DNA of 64,000 nucleotides, taken from NCBI RefSeq assembly GCF_050624435.1, contig NC_134536.1:51123258-51187257 (forward strand), given 5' to 3'. Position numbers and translations under genes: made by a program. The DNA is from Tenrec ecaudatus (Eukaryota > Chordata > Mammalia > Afrosoricida > Tenrecidae). This document shows, one piece after another, positions 12,325 to 25,329 of the stretch. The notes beneath the pieces were generated by a model. It made no database searches. It worked only from the letters and a program-made list of their open reading frames with translations, and was not told the DNA's origin. The stretch's first letter is position 1. Each line of letters begins with the position of its first letter.

Positions 12325-12500
12325 TTCAGTTGAATCTCACTCCTTTCAAACCCACGTGAACGTCATAGAATGGTCCCATAAGGTTCCTGAGACTCTGAGA
12401 CTACAGATTCTTGTAGAAAGACTGCCTAATCTTTCTCTTGTAGAGCAGTTGGTGGATTTGAAATGATGACATTGAAGTTAGAAGCCCTATGTTAGGTCCA
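12325..12500 (-). repeat. tRNA-derived SINE, antisense
   Basis: Body tracts ggtcccataaggttcctgag and ctcttgtagagcagttggtg match the SINE (the same wording appears at 49900-49925). The head ends with agaagccctat. Confidence 0.7.
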
Positions 12501-12637
12501 TTTGTGCCATCAGTTATGAAAAATAAATTGCTCAAATAATTTTATTTACATTTTATTGCAGAGTAAAAAATATTTAGTGCTACCTGCATATAAAAGGTCA
12601 CATCTTTGAAAACCATACAGAATTATTCCACTTAATT

Positions 12638-14410
12638 TTTCCTCTGCTTGCACCCATTGATGCAGCCACTGAGCCAATACATCTCCTTGAGACCTTTTTT
12701 TCCAGTGCATCTCTGCTTTACCAAACTAGATGTCCTTCTCCAGCAAGTGTTCTCTCAGGACAGTACGTCCAAAGTATGTAAGATGAACCCTGGTCATCCT
12801 TGCCTCTGCAGAGCGCTCTGTCCACACCTACTTCTTTCAAGACAGACTTGTTGGTCCTTTATCATCCCATAGCATTTCAATCAGCTTCTTCAAGACCACA
12901 ATCAAATGCATTGGTTATTCTTTGCTTCTGTATTCAATGTGCAATTTTCACATGTACATGAGGCAATTGAAAATACCTTGGGCCAGGAATACCTTGCTCC
13001 TCAAAGTAATGTCCTTGCCTTTCAGTACTCTAAGGCGGTCTTGTGCAGAAGATTTACCAAATATAGTGAATCTTTTGATCTCTTGATGCTGCATCTATGA
13101 GTATTGCTTGTGAAGCCAAGTACAATAAATCCCTGACAAGATCAACCTTTCTCCATTTCTCATGGTGTTACCTATTGGTCAAGTTGTGAGGATCTTGCTC
13201 TTCTTGACACTGAATTGTAATCCATACTGAAGTCTACAATCCTTAATATTCATCAGTAAGTATATAAAGTCGTCTTGTTGTTTTAGCAAGCAGGGTGGTG
13301 TCTGCTAATCACAAGTTGTTAAGCATTTTTCCAGCTGCCACATCCTTCTTCATATAAGCCAGCTTCTCTGATTATTTGCTCAGTATACACATTGAATAAA
13401 TATGATGAGAGCAGACAACCGTGCCGCACACCTTCCCTGATTTTGAACTATGCATTATTCTGTTCTCACAACAGCCTCTGGATCCATATAGGGTTCTAAA
13501 TGAGCACAGTCATGTGTCCCGGAATCCCCATTCTTCTCATGGCTATTCATATTTGGGATGATCCACAGAGTTGAATGCTCGGCATAGTCAATAAAACAAA
13601 AATAAACATCTTTCTGGTATTCTCTGCTCTCTGCCATCTGAGATTAGCAATGATATCCCTGGGTTCATCCTGGGTTCATGTCCTCTTCCGATTCAAGCCT
13701 GAACTTCTGGCCGATCCCAATCAACGTACTACTGCAAACTTCATTGGTTGATCTTCAGCAACATGTTACTTTTATGTCAGATCGATGACATTATTCTATA
13801 ATTTAAGCATTCTGTATGGTCAGCTATCTTTGGAAGGTGTACTGTTATGGATCTCTTCCAGTTCTTGTGCAAGGAGCTGTCTTCCAAGTTCCCTGGCATG
13901 GATAACTGAATGCTTCCAGTGCTTCACCAGCTTGTTTGAAACATTTCAATTAGTTTTCCATCAATTCCTGGAGCCTCATTTTTGGCCAACACCTTCAGTG
14001 TAGCTTGAATTTCTCCCTTCAGCAATGTTGGTCATTACTCATATGCTAACTCTTGAAATAGTTGAATGTTGACTAAAGTTTTTGGTATACTGACATGTAT
14101 TCTTTCCATCTTCTTTTGATACTTCCTGCATCATTCATTATCTTCCCCATAGAATCTTTCAGTATTCCAATTAGATGCTTGGATTTTTCTGAAGTTCTTT
14201 CAGTTTCAGGAATGCTGAGCACATTCCTCCAACTTTGTTTTCTAATTTTATGTCTGTACACCTTTCATTATAATATGTGACTTCGTCTTCTTGGGCTGCT
14301 CTTGGAAATGTTCTATTCAGCTTGTTGATTGAGGCATTTCTCCTATTTGCTTTAGCTAGACCATGAATAAGAGCAAGTTTTATAGTTCCTTTTGTGGTCA
14401 ACTTTGATCT
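12638..14410 (-). mobile_element. RTE LINE, reverse transcriptase and 3' half, antisense
   Basis: The longest reverse-transcriptase-bearing RTE copy here. Read on the minus strand, it covers the linker after the endonuclease, the whole reverse transcriptase core and the C-terminal region, stopping short of the 3' tail. The complement of 13385-13420 encodes the NLYAEQIIREAG-like segment and that of 13570-13640 a REYQKDVYFCFIDYA-like segment, the conserved core containing the YxxFID-type motif A. The frame is broken repeatedly; the longest intact piece is about 75 codons. It is followed by a second antisense fragment and then sense fragments, making a cluster of independent insertions. Confidence 0.85.
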
Positions 14411-14424
14411 TTACATTCTTTCCT

Positions 14425-14695
14425 GTCCATTGCACTTTCAATATAATTTTCTAATACCATAATTCAAATGCATCTATTATTTTAGGTCTTCCATATTCAA
14501 TGTCAAATTTTCACATGCATCTAAAGAAATCGAAAATATGATGACTTGTGCAAGTTGAACCTTCCATCTCAAAGTCACAGCCTTATTTTCAACACGTTCA
14601 GCAATATTATCCAGTGTAATACATCATCTAGTCTCTTGATTGCTATTTCCATGAGCATTGATTGTGGATCCAGGGAAGATAAAATTCGTGAGAAC
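14425..14695 (-). mobile_element. RTE LINE 3' fragment, antisense
   Basis: Covers the same RTE segment as 12850-13110 of the neighbouring copy, so it is a separate insertion or a partial duplication. No open frame. Confidence 0.7.
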
Positions 14696-14814
14696 TCGAA
14701 TGCAGTAACATACACAGAATATCTTAAAATGAAAGAACAGAGGAAAAAATAACTCTTGATCCACAGTATCAATATATTCCATGGGCAACATATTGATGTA
14801 TGAAGGAACAATAT

Positions 14815-15930
14815 GCAAGAAGATGGAAGGACTGTACAAAGTCACTGTACTAAAAAAGAACAATCATTTCAAGAAGTAGAAAATGATCAATTATCTATGC
14901 TAATAAAGGAAGAATTCCAATTTTCACTGAAGGTATTGGAAAAGAGGCCTCAGAAACTAATGGAAAACCAATGGAAATATTTCAACACACTAATGAAACA
15001 CTGGAAAAATTCATTAGTCTACACCAAGAGATTTGGAAACAGGAATTTGTCCAACAAACTGGAACAGATAGTTATGTGTACCCATTCCAAAGAAAAGTGA
15101 CCCAACTAAATGTGGAAATTATAGAACAATATTGTGACTATTATTCAATTCAACAATATCTTGGGAAAAATCCAGGTCTAATTCAGAAGATGTTGAAAAA
15201 TATCATTGCTGGTACGAAGTGGATCTTTACTGAAAGCAAACAATACCATAAAGATATTTATTTGAATGCTATTGACTAGGGAAAGACATTCAATAATGTG
15301 GATCATGACGAATTATAGATAGCCTTCAGAACAGTGGTTCTCAACTTGCTAATGCTGTGACCCTTTAATACATACAGTTCCTCATGTTGTGGTGACACCC
15401 CAACCATAAAATTATTTTCATTGCTACTCCATCACTGTAATTGTGCTACTGTTATGAATCAGGTGACCCCTGTGAAAGGATCATTTGACCCCCAAAGGGG
15501 TTGCGACCCACAGGCTGAGCAGTATGGGAATTCCACAACATGTAATCGTGCTCATGTGGAACTTGTACATGCATTAAGAAGCCAGTTTGTAAGCAGACCA
15601 AAGGAATTGTTTCACATCAATAAGGTGTGAGTCAGAGTTGCCTTTATTCCATATGTATGCTGATCAAATAATCAGAGAAGCTGGACTACTGGGCATCAGG
15701 ATATGAGGTTGTTTATTTACAATTTCAGATTTTCAGATGACACAAACTTGCTGATTGAAAGCAAGGAGGACTGGAACTATTTGCTGATGTAGATTGAGGA
15801 ATGCATTCACTAATATGGATTACAACTGAATAAAAGGAAAATCAAGATCTTTACAATTAGACCCACAGGTAACACCATGATAAATGGAGAAAAGAATCTT
15901 GCTGGAATCCACCAAATTCTAAACATTAGT
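14815..15930 (+). mobile_element. RTE LINE, reverse transcriptase region, sense, split by SPIN
   Basis: Sense RTE from the start of the reverse transcriptase (about 14815) to a break near 15930, interrupted by a hAT element at 15332-15522. After the break the sequence resumes at gggaattccacaac, exactly where the RTE should continue, so the hAT element inserted into an existing RTE. Peptide traces include WIFTESKQYHKDIYLNAID, with the degraded catalytic-core order YKDIYLCFIDY. Stops are frequent. Confidence 0.8.
15332..15522. mobile_element. SPIN hAT element (non-autonomous)
   Basis: Begins with cagtggttctcaac and has the family's next tracts: gttcctcatgttgtggtgac, caaccataaaattattttc, ttgctactgttatgaatcag, cccctgtgaaagg, and cccccaaaggggttgcgacc. 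It ends in a degenerate copy of the inverted terminal repeat (cacaggctgag). This order matches the SPIN family as I know it, with an internal deletion of the central portion, giving a copy of about 190 bp. Both ends sit in RTE sequence. The 8-bp duplication expected of hAT elements is not cleanly readable. No transposase is encoded. Confidence 0.85.
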
Positions 15931-15934
15931 CACC

Positions 15935-17445
15935 TGCCATGGACTGCTATTCCCATTCTAGAATCAGGAAGTCATGTGGTTTGCTATTCAGGGAATGAAA
16001 AATCCCAAAAGAATGGAGTAACAATCATCAAGAAGAACTTTTCCATATTTATATTGAAAGTAAATGCTTTCTGCGAGAGGGTAATATCTACATATAGACA
16101 CCGAAATCCAACTATTAGTTAATACAACTATTGTTCAAATTTACACACCAAACAGTAAATTTTGAGATAAAGAAATTGAACAATCCTTTGAGCTTCTTCA
16201 GTCTGAAATTGATTAAGCATGCAATCAAGATGTGTTGATTATTATTGGTGATTAGAAAGTGAGAGCTATAAATAAGTAGTGGAGAAATATGGCTTTATTT
16301 ATAGAAATGAAACTAGAGATGGCAGGGTAGGATTTTGTAAGACCAACAACTTCTTTGTTATTAATACCTTGTTTCAATAACACAAATGGAGGCTATAAAG
16401 GGTCCCCCTTGGGGCTGCTAACCACAGAGCAGCAGATTGACACCTCCACCCTCTCTGTGGGAAACATAGAAGGTTTCCGACCCTCCTAAAGGTTTTCCAT
16501 GTTGGAAACCCAGAGGATCAGTTCTACTATGTCCCGCAGTGTCATTATGAACTGAAATTGACTCCATGACAATGAGTTTGCATTTGAGTTACACAAGGGG
16601 ACTTTACCATTTGAAAGCAAAGGATCAAATTAACTATACCTGTGAGAAAAAAACAATGGAGAAGCATAAGATTAGAAGCCAACAAGGGGTGGAAGTTGAG
16701 TATAGGCAGATCATTAATTGTCTATTTGTAAATTTGGGCTGAACGAAATTAAAATTAAAGTTCACGAGAGACAAAATGACCATGAGCACATCCCACATGA
16801 ATTTAGAGACTATCTCAAAAATGGACTTGACACACTGGACATTCATGACAGAAGACCTGATGAGCTGTGGGATGATATTGAAACTATCTCTCATTCATGG
16901 AGAAAGCAAAAAGTCATAAAAAAAATCAGAGGGAAGAGATGAATAGGGGTGTCTGTAGAAACTACAGTTTGCTTGAATGTTTAATAGAAAAAGAAATCGA
17001 AGAAATAATGGAGTAAAAGAGCTAAACAGAAAATTTCAAAGGGCATCTCAAAAAAACCAAAATATTATAATGAAATGTACAAAGACCTGGAGTTAGAAAT
17101 GAAAAGTGAAGATCATTATCATGATACTTTAAATGAAAAGAACTGAAGAAAAATAAACAATCCTGGAGTTTCACTAATGAAAGTTTCTATTGGCAAAAAT
17201 ATTGACTTATCCAGGAAGTATCAAAAATGATAGAAAATATGGTCAAAACAATTGACCATTGATCAACTAGGTTAAGAAGTAGAATATGACCATGAATCAA
17301 TCATGCTGATGATGGAATCCAAGCTGCTGTGAAGAAACTAGCGCCACCACCAACCAAAACTGCACCCCCCACCCAATGATCCATGCACCAACTACACATC
17401 GAGTCATTGTGAATTGGAATGACTTCAATGGCACCTAACAACTTC
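15935..17445 (+). mobile_element. RTE LINE, endonuclease to linker region, sense, split by a SINE
   Basis: The upstream RTE region reappears after the preceding copy, so this is a separate element. It starts inside the endonuclease segment (ggaatgaaaaatcccaaaag), is interrupted by a SINE (16398-16592), and resumes. The open frame at 16718-16942 contains PHEFRDYLKNGLDTLDIHDR followed by PDELWDDIET, the best-preserved RTE peptide in the window. It jumps near 17390 to the terminal tail (gtcattgtgaattgg, then cacctaacaactt), implying an internal deletion of most of the reverse transcriptase. Confidence 0.8.
16398..16592 (+). repeat. tRNA-derived SINE inserted into RTE
   Basis: Sense SINE with ttggggctgctaaccacaga in the head and ggatcagttctactatgtcc in the body. 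RTE sequence lies on both sides in the same orientation and order, so the SINE is the younger insertion. Confidence 0.8.
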
Positions 17446-18920
17446 AACATTAGATTGATGTCAGAACTGAAATTACAATGAATTTTGAAATGGACTCCAG
17501 TGGTAAGGCAAAGACTCTCTGGTCACATACGTGTGCATGTATGTGTGCATGTTTGTATGTGTATTCAGATTCCTCTAAACTCACTTTCCTACCTTGTGAC
17601 TCAGAAGACAACTTGTGCTCAAAGGTGGTACTTTGAGTTATAGTGTTGACGTCTTTGTGTTTTCTTTGCTCAGATTTTATTTCATCGTTGGCAAGTTATG
17701 CGAGCCTCCAAGTCTCAATTGCAAAACTGGATGATAATACGTACATGACAAGCCATTTAAGTTTCTGATCGTTTTGAGAAGTGATGATGTATGAAGCACG
17801 TCTCTCATCCCGCTAGTCTCAAACCATTAGTGCATTTAAAAATTAATTAAATGTACATGACATGAATGTTCATGTATTTGAAATAATTCAATAGACTAGA
17901 ATAGAAAACAGGAACCTATCTTATGTGATCAAACCTATGCGAACAAAGACTATAGTAAATTTGACATGAAGGGCTCAAACCTGGTCACCTGACCTCCGTT
18001 TTAATAAACTTTGTGTTTAATTCTATTTTTAATATTTTCTGAAATTGTTTTATATTGCAGTTTATCTCTGTTGCATGTTGTCATTTTTGGTAACCTTTTT
18101 GGCTCTCTATTAGGTAGTTTTTATGTTTTTTAGTATATGAAGCCTAGGATGGATGATTCTAGAGAGATGATAACTAAGGTGTATGGTGTGGGCGGGGGGA
18201 AGGGGGAGCTGTTATCAGGGCATTCTCTCCACTATTTAAAATTCCATTTTCATCAAATCATAGCCCCTAAATATATTGTAAATACATATATAAGAAATGT
18301 TATTAGAAATATTTGTTTACTAACATTTGTAAGGGTATATGTATTTTTTTATATATTTCCTCAGATAATCAGTTAAATTTATACTTTGGAAATACATTCT
18401 TATTTATAAGACAGGTTACTAGACAATTGCAAGCACCTCATCCAAATGCAAATTGAATTCAGCTTAATGATTTTAATGGAAGTTAAAATTTATATACATT
18501 TAATTAAAATCCTCCTCTTATGTTATCATGCAATAATCTATTTTAAAGATATAAAGTTAATATTAAAAGTGCTGGTTACTAATCATTCTATTTAATAACT
18601 TAAATATTTGAACTTGAACAATTTATTTGACCTTTGTAGCATAAAGTGAGGGAAAAAATAATTAATCTTAAATTTTCATCCCAAATTAATTTTCAAAGGT
18701 ATTTTGTTTTGTTAAATATTAATGTCTCTGGGGCTGCTGATCTTAAAAGGTCAGTATTCCAATTTAGTGTTTTAAGATTTTGCCTTTAAAACAAGTCCCC
18801 TGCTCTGTTTTCTACTAGGGCTCTCAAATGAGAAATCTTCTATTTCACAGGCAGTGTTCAGTCGCTTGTAGTGAGTAAAATCCTTGAATAGCTAGGTGAT
18901 AGCTATATCAACAGCCATTC
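17446..18920. other. AT-rich single-copy stretch
   Basis: Holds a short TG-rich run (17527-17562) and otherwise no recognised element. A 79-codon open frame at 18137-18376 has low-complexity, AT-driven composition and is not called. Confidence 0.5.
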
Positions 18921-18924
18921 ATCA

Positions 18925-20755
18925 GTGTGTCTTACTAAGCTGGCATGGATATTATTGTACATCTGGAAGCTACTCCTTGATATTTCAAACACCACTAGGG
19001 TTACTCAAGGTGCACTGGTTCATGAGAGCTTCTTTAGTACCAAACAAACGACTAGGAAGAAAGAATAGGCAATCCATTGCGAGGGTCCAGGTACTGAAAG
19101 CTTTTGAATAACAGTAAAGCACTGCCTGATATAGTAGTGTCCAAAGATGAGCTCTGCCCTGGGTGGGGGGCAAGAAATACAACCGCAGACGAGCTATTTA
19201 CTCGAAGCGGAGTTGACCTTAACACTATGAAAGGTGAAGAACTTCCTAAAATTTCATTTTCTGATGAACATGCCTCTAAAGAGAAAAAAACATAACTGTA
19301 AATATGCACTAATAATCAGAATATGAAATACAGGCAATCCAAATGTAGGAGAGTCATTAAAAAGTGAATGTACTGGTGAGCTGAAATTGACGCTTTCCAC
19401 TTATTTCCTATTGGACAATCTTATGGTTTACTATGCCAGGAATGACATATTTAAGTGTGGCTTCATATTAATTCTAAAAAATAGCATTTTAAAGTCCATG
19501 TTAAAGCAAATGCTGTTTATAAACCTACCAGAAAAAGTTAATAAAACTGTATTCAAGTGCACAAATCAAGCAAAAAACGTGTATGACTAAATGGAACAAT
19601 TCAACCAATTTTTCCAGTTTGACTCTGAGCCAACATGCAGTCATGCATGGGTATTACTCATGACTGCCGCGAAGAGCGAAAACAAGAAGGAAGGACCAGC
19701 AGCAAGAGTATATGGCTTTTGTAGAACAAAAGCAGGAGAATGCATGATAAAATTTTGCAAAATCAATGACCTCTTTATTGCAATTATGTTTTTCAACACC
19801 CAAACGGGGAGTGAACATGTCATGCTCCCCAGCTGGAATGTACAGAGTCAAGAGAAACTCAAAACCTGCAAGTTCTCTTTGCAGCTGAAGGAAAATTAAA
19901 ATAGAAAAACAGAGGAGTTGTGAGATAACACCGTGAACAGTTTAACTGAAGAAAGGAAATGGTCATTATAAGACAGGATAAAAATAAAAGACCAAAATGC
20001 ATTTTAGGAGTGACTCTGAAACTTTTTCTTGACCATACCATAACATAAGTAATGTGAATGGGAGAAATCAGTAAAATAGTCTAACAGAACATTTCAAAAA
20101 CAAAAAACAGTTTTCAAAGACTATTAAAGTATTCTAATGAAATTTGCAAACATCTTGAGTTACAAAACCAAAAGAAAAGAACATGCTCAATATATCTTCA
20201 ACTGAAGGAATTGAAGGAAAACTGAGGTCTGAAGAAAACCAGACGCAGAGAGTAGAGACACAGAGAGATGCTATAGGCAAAATATTGAGTGATTCCAGAA
20301 GTACCAAAAGAAAACGGACAGAATACAGAATCACGGTACCAAAAATAATTGGTCAACTTTCAACCATTTGGGGGTAGCTTATGATCAAGAACCAATGGCA
20401 TTGAAAGAAATCCAAATTGCAGTCGTGCATTAGCAAAAAGCAAAGTTTCAGGAATTCCTAGAGTACCAATGAAAGTATTTCTGAAAACAGATGCAACCCC
20501 AGAAGGACTAACTAGTCTGTGCAAAAAATTTGGAGGAGTTCTACAAGGTACCTTGCCAAATGGAAAAGATTCATATCTGTGTCTATTCCAAAGTAAACAA
20601 CCCAAGAGAATGAGGGGAATATTGGACACTATCATTAATATCACATAAAAGTAAACTTTTTTCTGACAATTAAAAAAAAACCCACAGTTGCCAGAATTTC
20701 AAGCTGAATTCAGAAGAGGACTTGGAATGAGAGATATCACTAATAACACATGGAT
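18925..20755 (+). mobile_element. RTE LINE, 5' end to early reverse transcriptase, sense
   Basis: Starts with the RTE 5' untranslated region (actaggaagaaag, then gatatagtagtgtccaaaga), continues through the endonuclease region (about 19380-19860) and linker, and reaches the start of the reverse transcriptase, where an antisense long repeat follows at about 20758. Peptide traces include GECMIKFCKINDLFIAIMFF, matching the RTE ...MIEFCKTNDFFIANTFF block. Several short open frames overlie it, none with a continuous RTE protein. Confidence 0.8.
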
Positions 20756-20757
20756 TT

Positions 20758-22150
20758 AGTTGAAAGCACCACATTTGCTTATGCACACATTTGTCTTCAG
20801 TGATCATGTCGGGAAGGTGAACATCATGAAATGCCATGTTAATAGTGTTCTTGAACTTAGGGAGTATTTGAGTAAAAGCCCAATGTCCACCTGCTACCTT
20901 GATATTAAACCAATAAATATATGCATATATATCTATTTCCCCATCATCATATATAAATATATTTACATATGTACATGCCTGTATTTAGATCTCTGTAAAC
21001 GCCCTTTGCCTCCTCGTTCGTTCATCTACTTCCTTTTACTTTCCTCTTGTCCCACTATCATGCTCAGCCTTCACTTGGGTTTCAGTCATTCCTCTCAGTT
21101 ACATTGCCCTTGATCAAGCCCTAATAGATCTACACCCTTCCTGCCATCGATTTTAGATCGCTTGGTCCCTTGTCCCTGGGTTTTCTAACATTGAGTTCCT
21201 TTCTCCCGCTCTCCCTCTCCCATTTCCCACTGGAACCTTTGGTTCCATTGTTTTCTCTTCCTGATTGTTTATCCTGCCTATTTTATCTAGATAGACCTGC
21301 AGAGATAATAATATGCACCCCAAAAAAAACAAGACAGAGTAAGACAAAGTGACAAAAGAAAACAAAACAACAACAAAAGAACCAATGAGAAAAAAAGAAA
21401 AGCCTGTGAATAGTTTAAGGTCTGTTTGTTGCCCTTTAGGAGTGTTTTCCAGTTGAGTCTGATGGGGTGCCACACCCTGCCCCCAAAGTCTATTTTTGGT
21501 ATTCTGTGTGGACTGTGTTGCTCTGCTCACGTTGCTGTTCTGTTGCACACCCTTAGTGTTTTGATTTGGTGTGGTGCGATCAGATCTAGCGCAATTCCCA
21601 CCCTGTGTCTCCAATGTTGTCCTGTGTACGACTATGGGTCAGTGAGGGATATCATGTCTATAGTGGGGCCGGATATATGGTCCTCTCTGTGCATTGGCTG
21701 CTCTGAGCAGAGATAATCGTCCTCAAGGCTTGGTGGGGCAGGATGTGTTCCACTCTCTTCCTCCCCCTTCATTTGCTCCTGTGTGCTCTGATCAGACATG
21801 TCCCTCTCCCTGAGCTGTAGCTTCAGTGCTGTCCTCTGAAGTAAGTTCTTCTGGGGGAAGGGACGGCTGTCCACGTAGTTGGGATTGGGGCCTGGCCCTC
21901 AGACCCCTCTACTGGTTCTCTGCTTCATGCTAGTATGTTGCATTCACATCTTGGAGCACCAGGTTGAAATCTGTGCCCTCTTTCCCTGTGGGGATATAAA
22001 CAATACCCTCTCCTTGGGTGGGTTAGTGCCCTGCTTCCCTGTTACACATTTCTCTCTCCCCCCCTCCCCATTATTTACCTCCTCCTTTTTAGTTGGTTAC
22101 CATACATACCCCAGGATTTGGTCTGGCCCCTGCCATACTACCTTTTAGCA
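20758..22150 (-). mobile_element. Long L1-tail-linked repeat, antisense, copy 1
   Basis: About 1.4 kb shared with 28925-29850. Shared tracts are gtgttttcc(a/g)gt..gtctgatggggtgcc, gcagtgttgtcc..., tctctgtgcactgg and ctgtcctctgaagt. The family belongs with the sequence at 61996-63472, which ends in an L1-like 3' tail, but this copy lacks that tail. Internal A-rich blocks (21320-21400) and pyrimidine-rich blocks make open frames of 153 and 96 codons; these are accidental. Confidence 0.7.
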
Positions 22151-22329
22151 AAGGATTTAATTTTTTTTGAGTAACATTTGAATGCAGTGTTCTCATTATA
22201 GCAGGTTTATTTAAGATATTGTTCAATGATTTTTATATCCTAACTTATGCTTTTGTGGGCTTTCTTTATCAACATCCAAAGGTGTGTTGAAATATAGGAA
22301 GTTTTATTGACCTTGAATTTTTTCTTCAT

Positions 22330-23110
22330 CATTCTTTAAATTCTTGCTATGTATATTTTATTGTTATGTTATTAATTCACTAAAACCTTTCATTACTATA
22401 TAATTAAATCTAATTTAATTATTTTTATTAACATGATATATTTCTAATACTACTTTTTGCCTTAAACTATGTCTGATCTTGTATCAGACTACCAGTAATT
22501 AACTAAGTTATTTTTTAAAGATATAATAGGTTTTGTGATGTTTCAACTTATGTTTTGTATTTTTAAACTTCCAGTGTATTTCGCTTATTTAGCATAGAGT
22601 CATATCATGAATATTCAATTTGATAATCTCTATCTTTGTATGGCAAACCTTAGTCCATGCTGATTTTTTTGTTCTTTTATTTATTTGAATGTTATGTACA
22701 TTTATTTTCTGTTTTTTATTTTGACTTATCTTTCCACTGATAATTATATTTTTCACCTTGTTCAGCTTGATTGTGATATTATAAAAATTTTAAAATGTAA
22801 ACAATGGGAAAATAATGAGATCATCTAGTTATAAATTACTTAGCTTAAACAATATGATTTATAATTTTATTCAAGTGACACCTTTACTCTTTTAAAAATC
22901 ACATAATTATAGCTTTAATGAGATTTAATTTTTGTATAATGAGCATTTTATGTAATGCTTAAACAAAATTATTACTTCTAATTTTTGTTCTGGACTATGT
23001 GTTATTTTAGAAAATTTGAATTTGACCAAACTTTCTATATCATGGTATTTATTTATTTAAATTTCATACTATATACTATATAATAGTAAACATTATTATT
23101 GTTGTTTTAA
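22330..23110 (-). mobile_element. Decayed L1 (tentative), antisense
   Basis: Order and wording (tgtctgatcttgtatcagac, then tcatatcatgaatattca, aatctctatctttgtatgg, tccatgctgatttttttg) resemble the antisense L1 ORF2 reverse-transcriptase stretch, as at 31020-31270. Strongly diverged and AT-rich. Confidence 0.4.
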
Positions 23111-24847
23111 AGACAGCACTTGCTTATGCTTCATAGTCATCTCTCAGTTTACCTGCTTCCCATTTCTCCTTGCATCTCAAGCATGCTATGTTATGTCATT
23201 CTCCATGAAACAAATGGACTGAAATCCCTTCAACAATGAAAATTTGGTGACACATTTAGTTAGCATTTATAATAAAGTGTTTTTGCCCTTGCCTATTAAT
23301 GATACTTTAGATGGCACATTATTCTTACAGAAATTTTGGCTTAAAATGTAAAGCTATTACAATATTTTCTATTGCTGTTTTAGGAAAATTCACTATTGGT
23401 GTCAATGTAATTGCATTACTTAACTATAGTTAAATTAAATATGTTGTATACATGATAATTAACTTTAATAAGATCAAAAGTACACTTAAAAGAGGGTCAA
23501 GTGGTCAAAAATTTGTCCTCACCAGTAGTATGTATCCAGTTGAGGGGATGATAGTTATGAAAATGAGAACCACATTTGAAATTTTAGAAGCATCGCTATT
23601 CCCCATGACAAGCCTATTTTTCAAACATACGGATTTGTGAATTATCCTATATAAACTTTAAAAAAATAGGATTTAATACACATATCATATCATTCTGTAG
23701 TTCAGGCACGACAAGTAGAATTGTAGCCCTGCTACCATGATCAGGTTCCACACATTCTTTTCCTACAGGGACCCCTTGATATCACTTTCCTTTTACTCCA
23801 TTGTATCCCCTTCTCCCTGAAACCCATATTCTGCTAGCTGTCCCTTTAAGTTCATCAGTCTTGAGTTTCACATATTGATAAATTGAAAAGCATATCGCAC
23901 AACTTCAAGAGGGTGATCTCCAATAACCTAACACGTCTGAGATATACCCTACTATGAACAACCGAAAACAAACAAAACCCCATAAACTAATAATACAGAA
24001 AATTTTGGAAACCAGATCAGGTACAACCTGCATCAAAGGAGGGATCTACTAACAAAGTTTTAACTGTTCGAGTCAGATTTATGCCTTTGATCTTCTATAC
24101 GTCTCTCTCCCAAGCACCCTGTCTAGTGTCCCCTTACCCCCCATCCTTCAATTTTAGAGGGGGGGGGGTTCTCGGCGGCTTATTTCCCATGTAGTTCCAT
24201 AAATGAATCTTGGGCTCCTTTCTCAAAGGTTCTATATTAACTTTTTGAATAAATGCCAGAAACCAACTTAATGGAGCCAGGTGTAACACATAAATGTGAT
24301 TTACACAGTACATAATATACCTGCCAGGGTACAGTACAGAGTCCACCTGGGTATAGACACATTTTTTCTCCACTTCCACACAAACATACACAGTTTCATA
24401 TAGACCATTTAAGAACTTAATAAACTTTAATTGGAGCTAAATAGATTATCCAATATCTCTGCTAACATTTCCTTAACTGCTATGATCCTCATTTGAAAAA
24501 GGGATATTTGAAACTGGAATTGATTATTCACAGAATATTCATAAAGTGCACTTTGTTCCTGTTATTCACTGCCACATTCCACCCACAAAGATTGTTTTCA
24601 ACAAAATATACACATTCTTATTTCCTACTGGTGGTGAGCAAAGAAAAAAAAAAGGTCAAGAGATGAAAGAACAAAAAGCCAAATAATTCTGTAGACTACT
24701 GGCCATTATTCAAATATGACATTTACTCTAAATAAAACTGATACCCCAAATCAGATTTCAACAGCAGTGACATGATTTTAGCAACATCATATTCATTTCT
24801 GAGTGTTGAAATCACTTTGTTTCTAACGCAAAGTGGGGGCACTCAAA
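23111..24847. other. No gene; possible unclassified repeat at 23700-24420
   Basis: The first part is AT-rich single-copy DNA. From about 23700 the sequence changes to mixed, pyrimidine-rich text (ttctacaggg-, cccttctccctgaaa-like), including a 10-G run at 24159-24168. It looks like transposon 3' UTR material, but no second copy is in the window. Confidence 0.35.
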
Positions 24848-25028
24848 AACTCACTGCCATTGAGTTGATTCTGACTCATAGTGAGCCAACCCATAGACTA
24901 TTGTAAAACTGCCCTGTGGGATTTTCAGGCAATAAACCTTCAGCTGAGCAGAAAACCTCATTTTTCTGGGTTTGAATTGCTGACTTTGTGCCTAACAGTC
25001 CAAGCCTAGTGCCATGGAGTCAGTTCTG
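24848..25028 (-). repeat. tRNA-derived SINE, antisense
   Basis: Clear tail block (ctcactgccattgagttgat, then tctgactcatagtgagccaa), a body (aaaactgccctgtgggattt), and a head ending near gccatggagt. Confidence 0.8.
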
Positions 25029-25267
25029 AAGAAGTGACACTAGTCATAAAATGAAATAATCCGTAGGTTGGATTGGTCCAAGTGTTTCTACAGGATTTTT
25101 AAGAAAATCAGAATAAATTTAAAAAGTGTTTTATTAATAGCAAATAAAATGATTGCGTTGCCCTCAATGGCTGAGGAAGGTTGTAAAGTAAGAACTAGAC
25201 ACCAAGAAAGCAGAATTTGGTCAAGTTTGAGATATGTTAGGTATCTGAGGAGTAGTTTTAAAGGAAA

Positions 25268-25269
<2 letters not shown>

Positions 25270-25329
<60 letters not shown>

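Noticed and set aside
21153-21614. 153-codon minus-strand open frame with a hydrophobic stretch
   Set aside because: It lies wholly in the repeat at 20758-22150; the hydrophobic stretch comes from an A/T-rich tract. The counterpart copy at 29100-29500 does not keep the frame.
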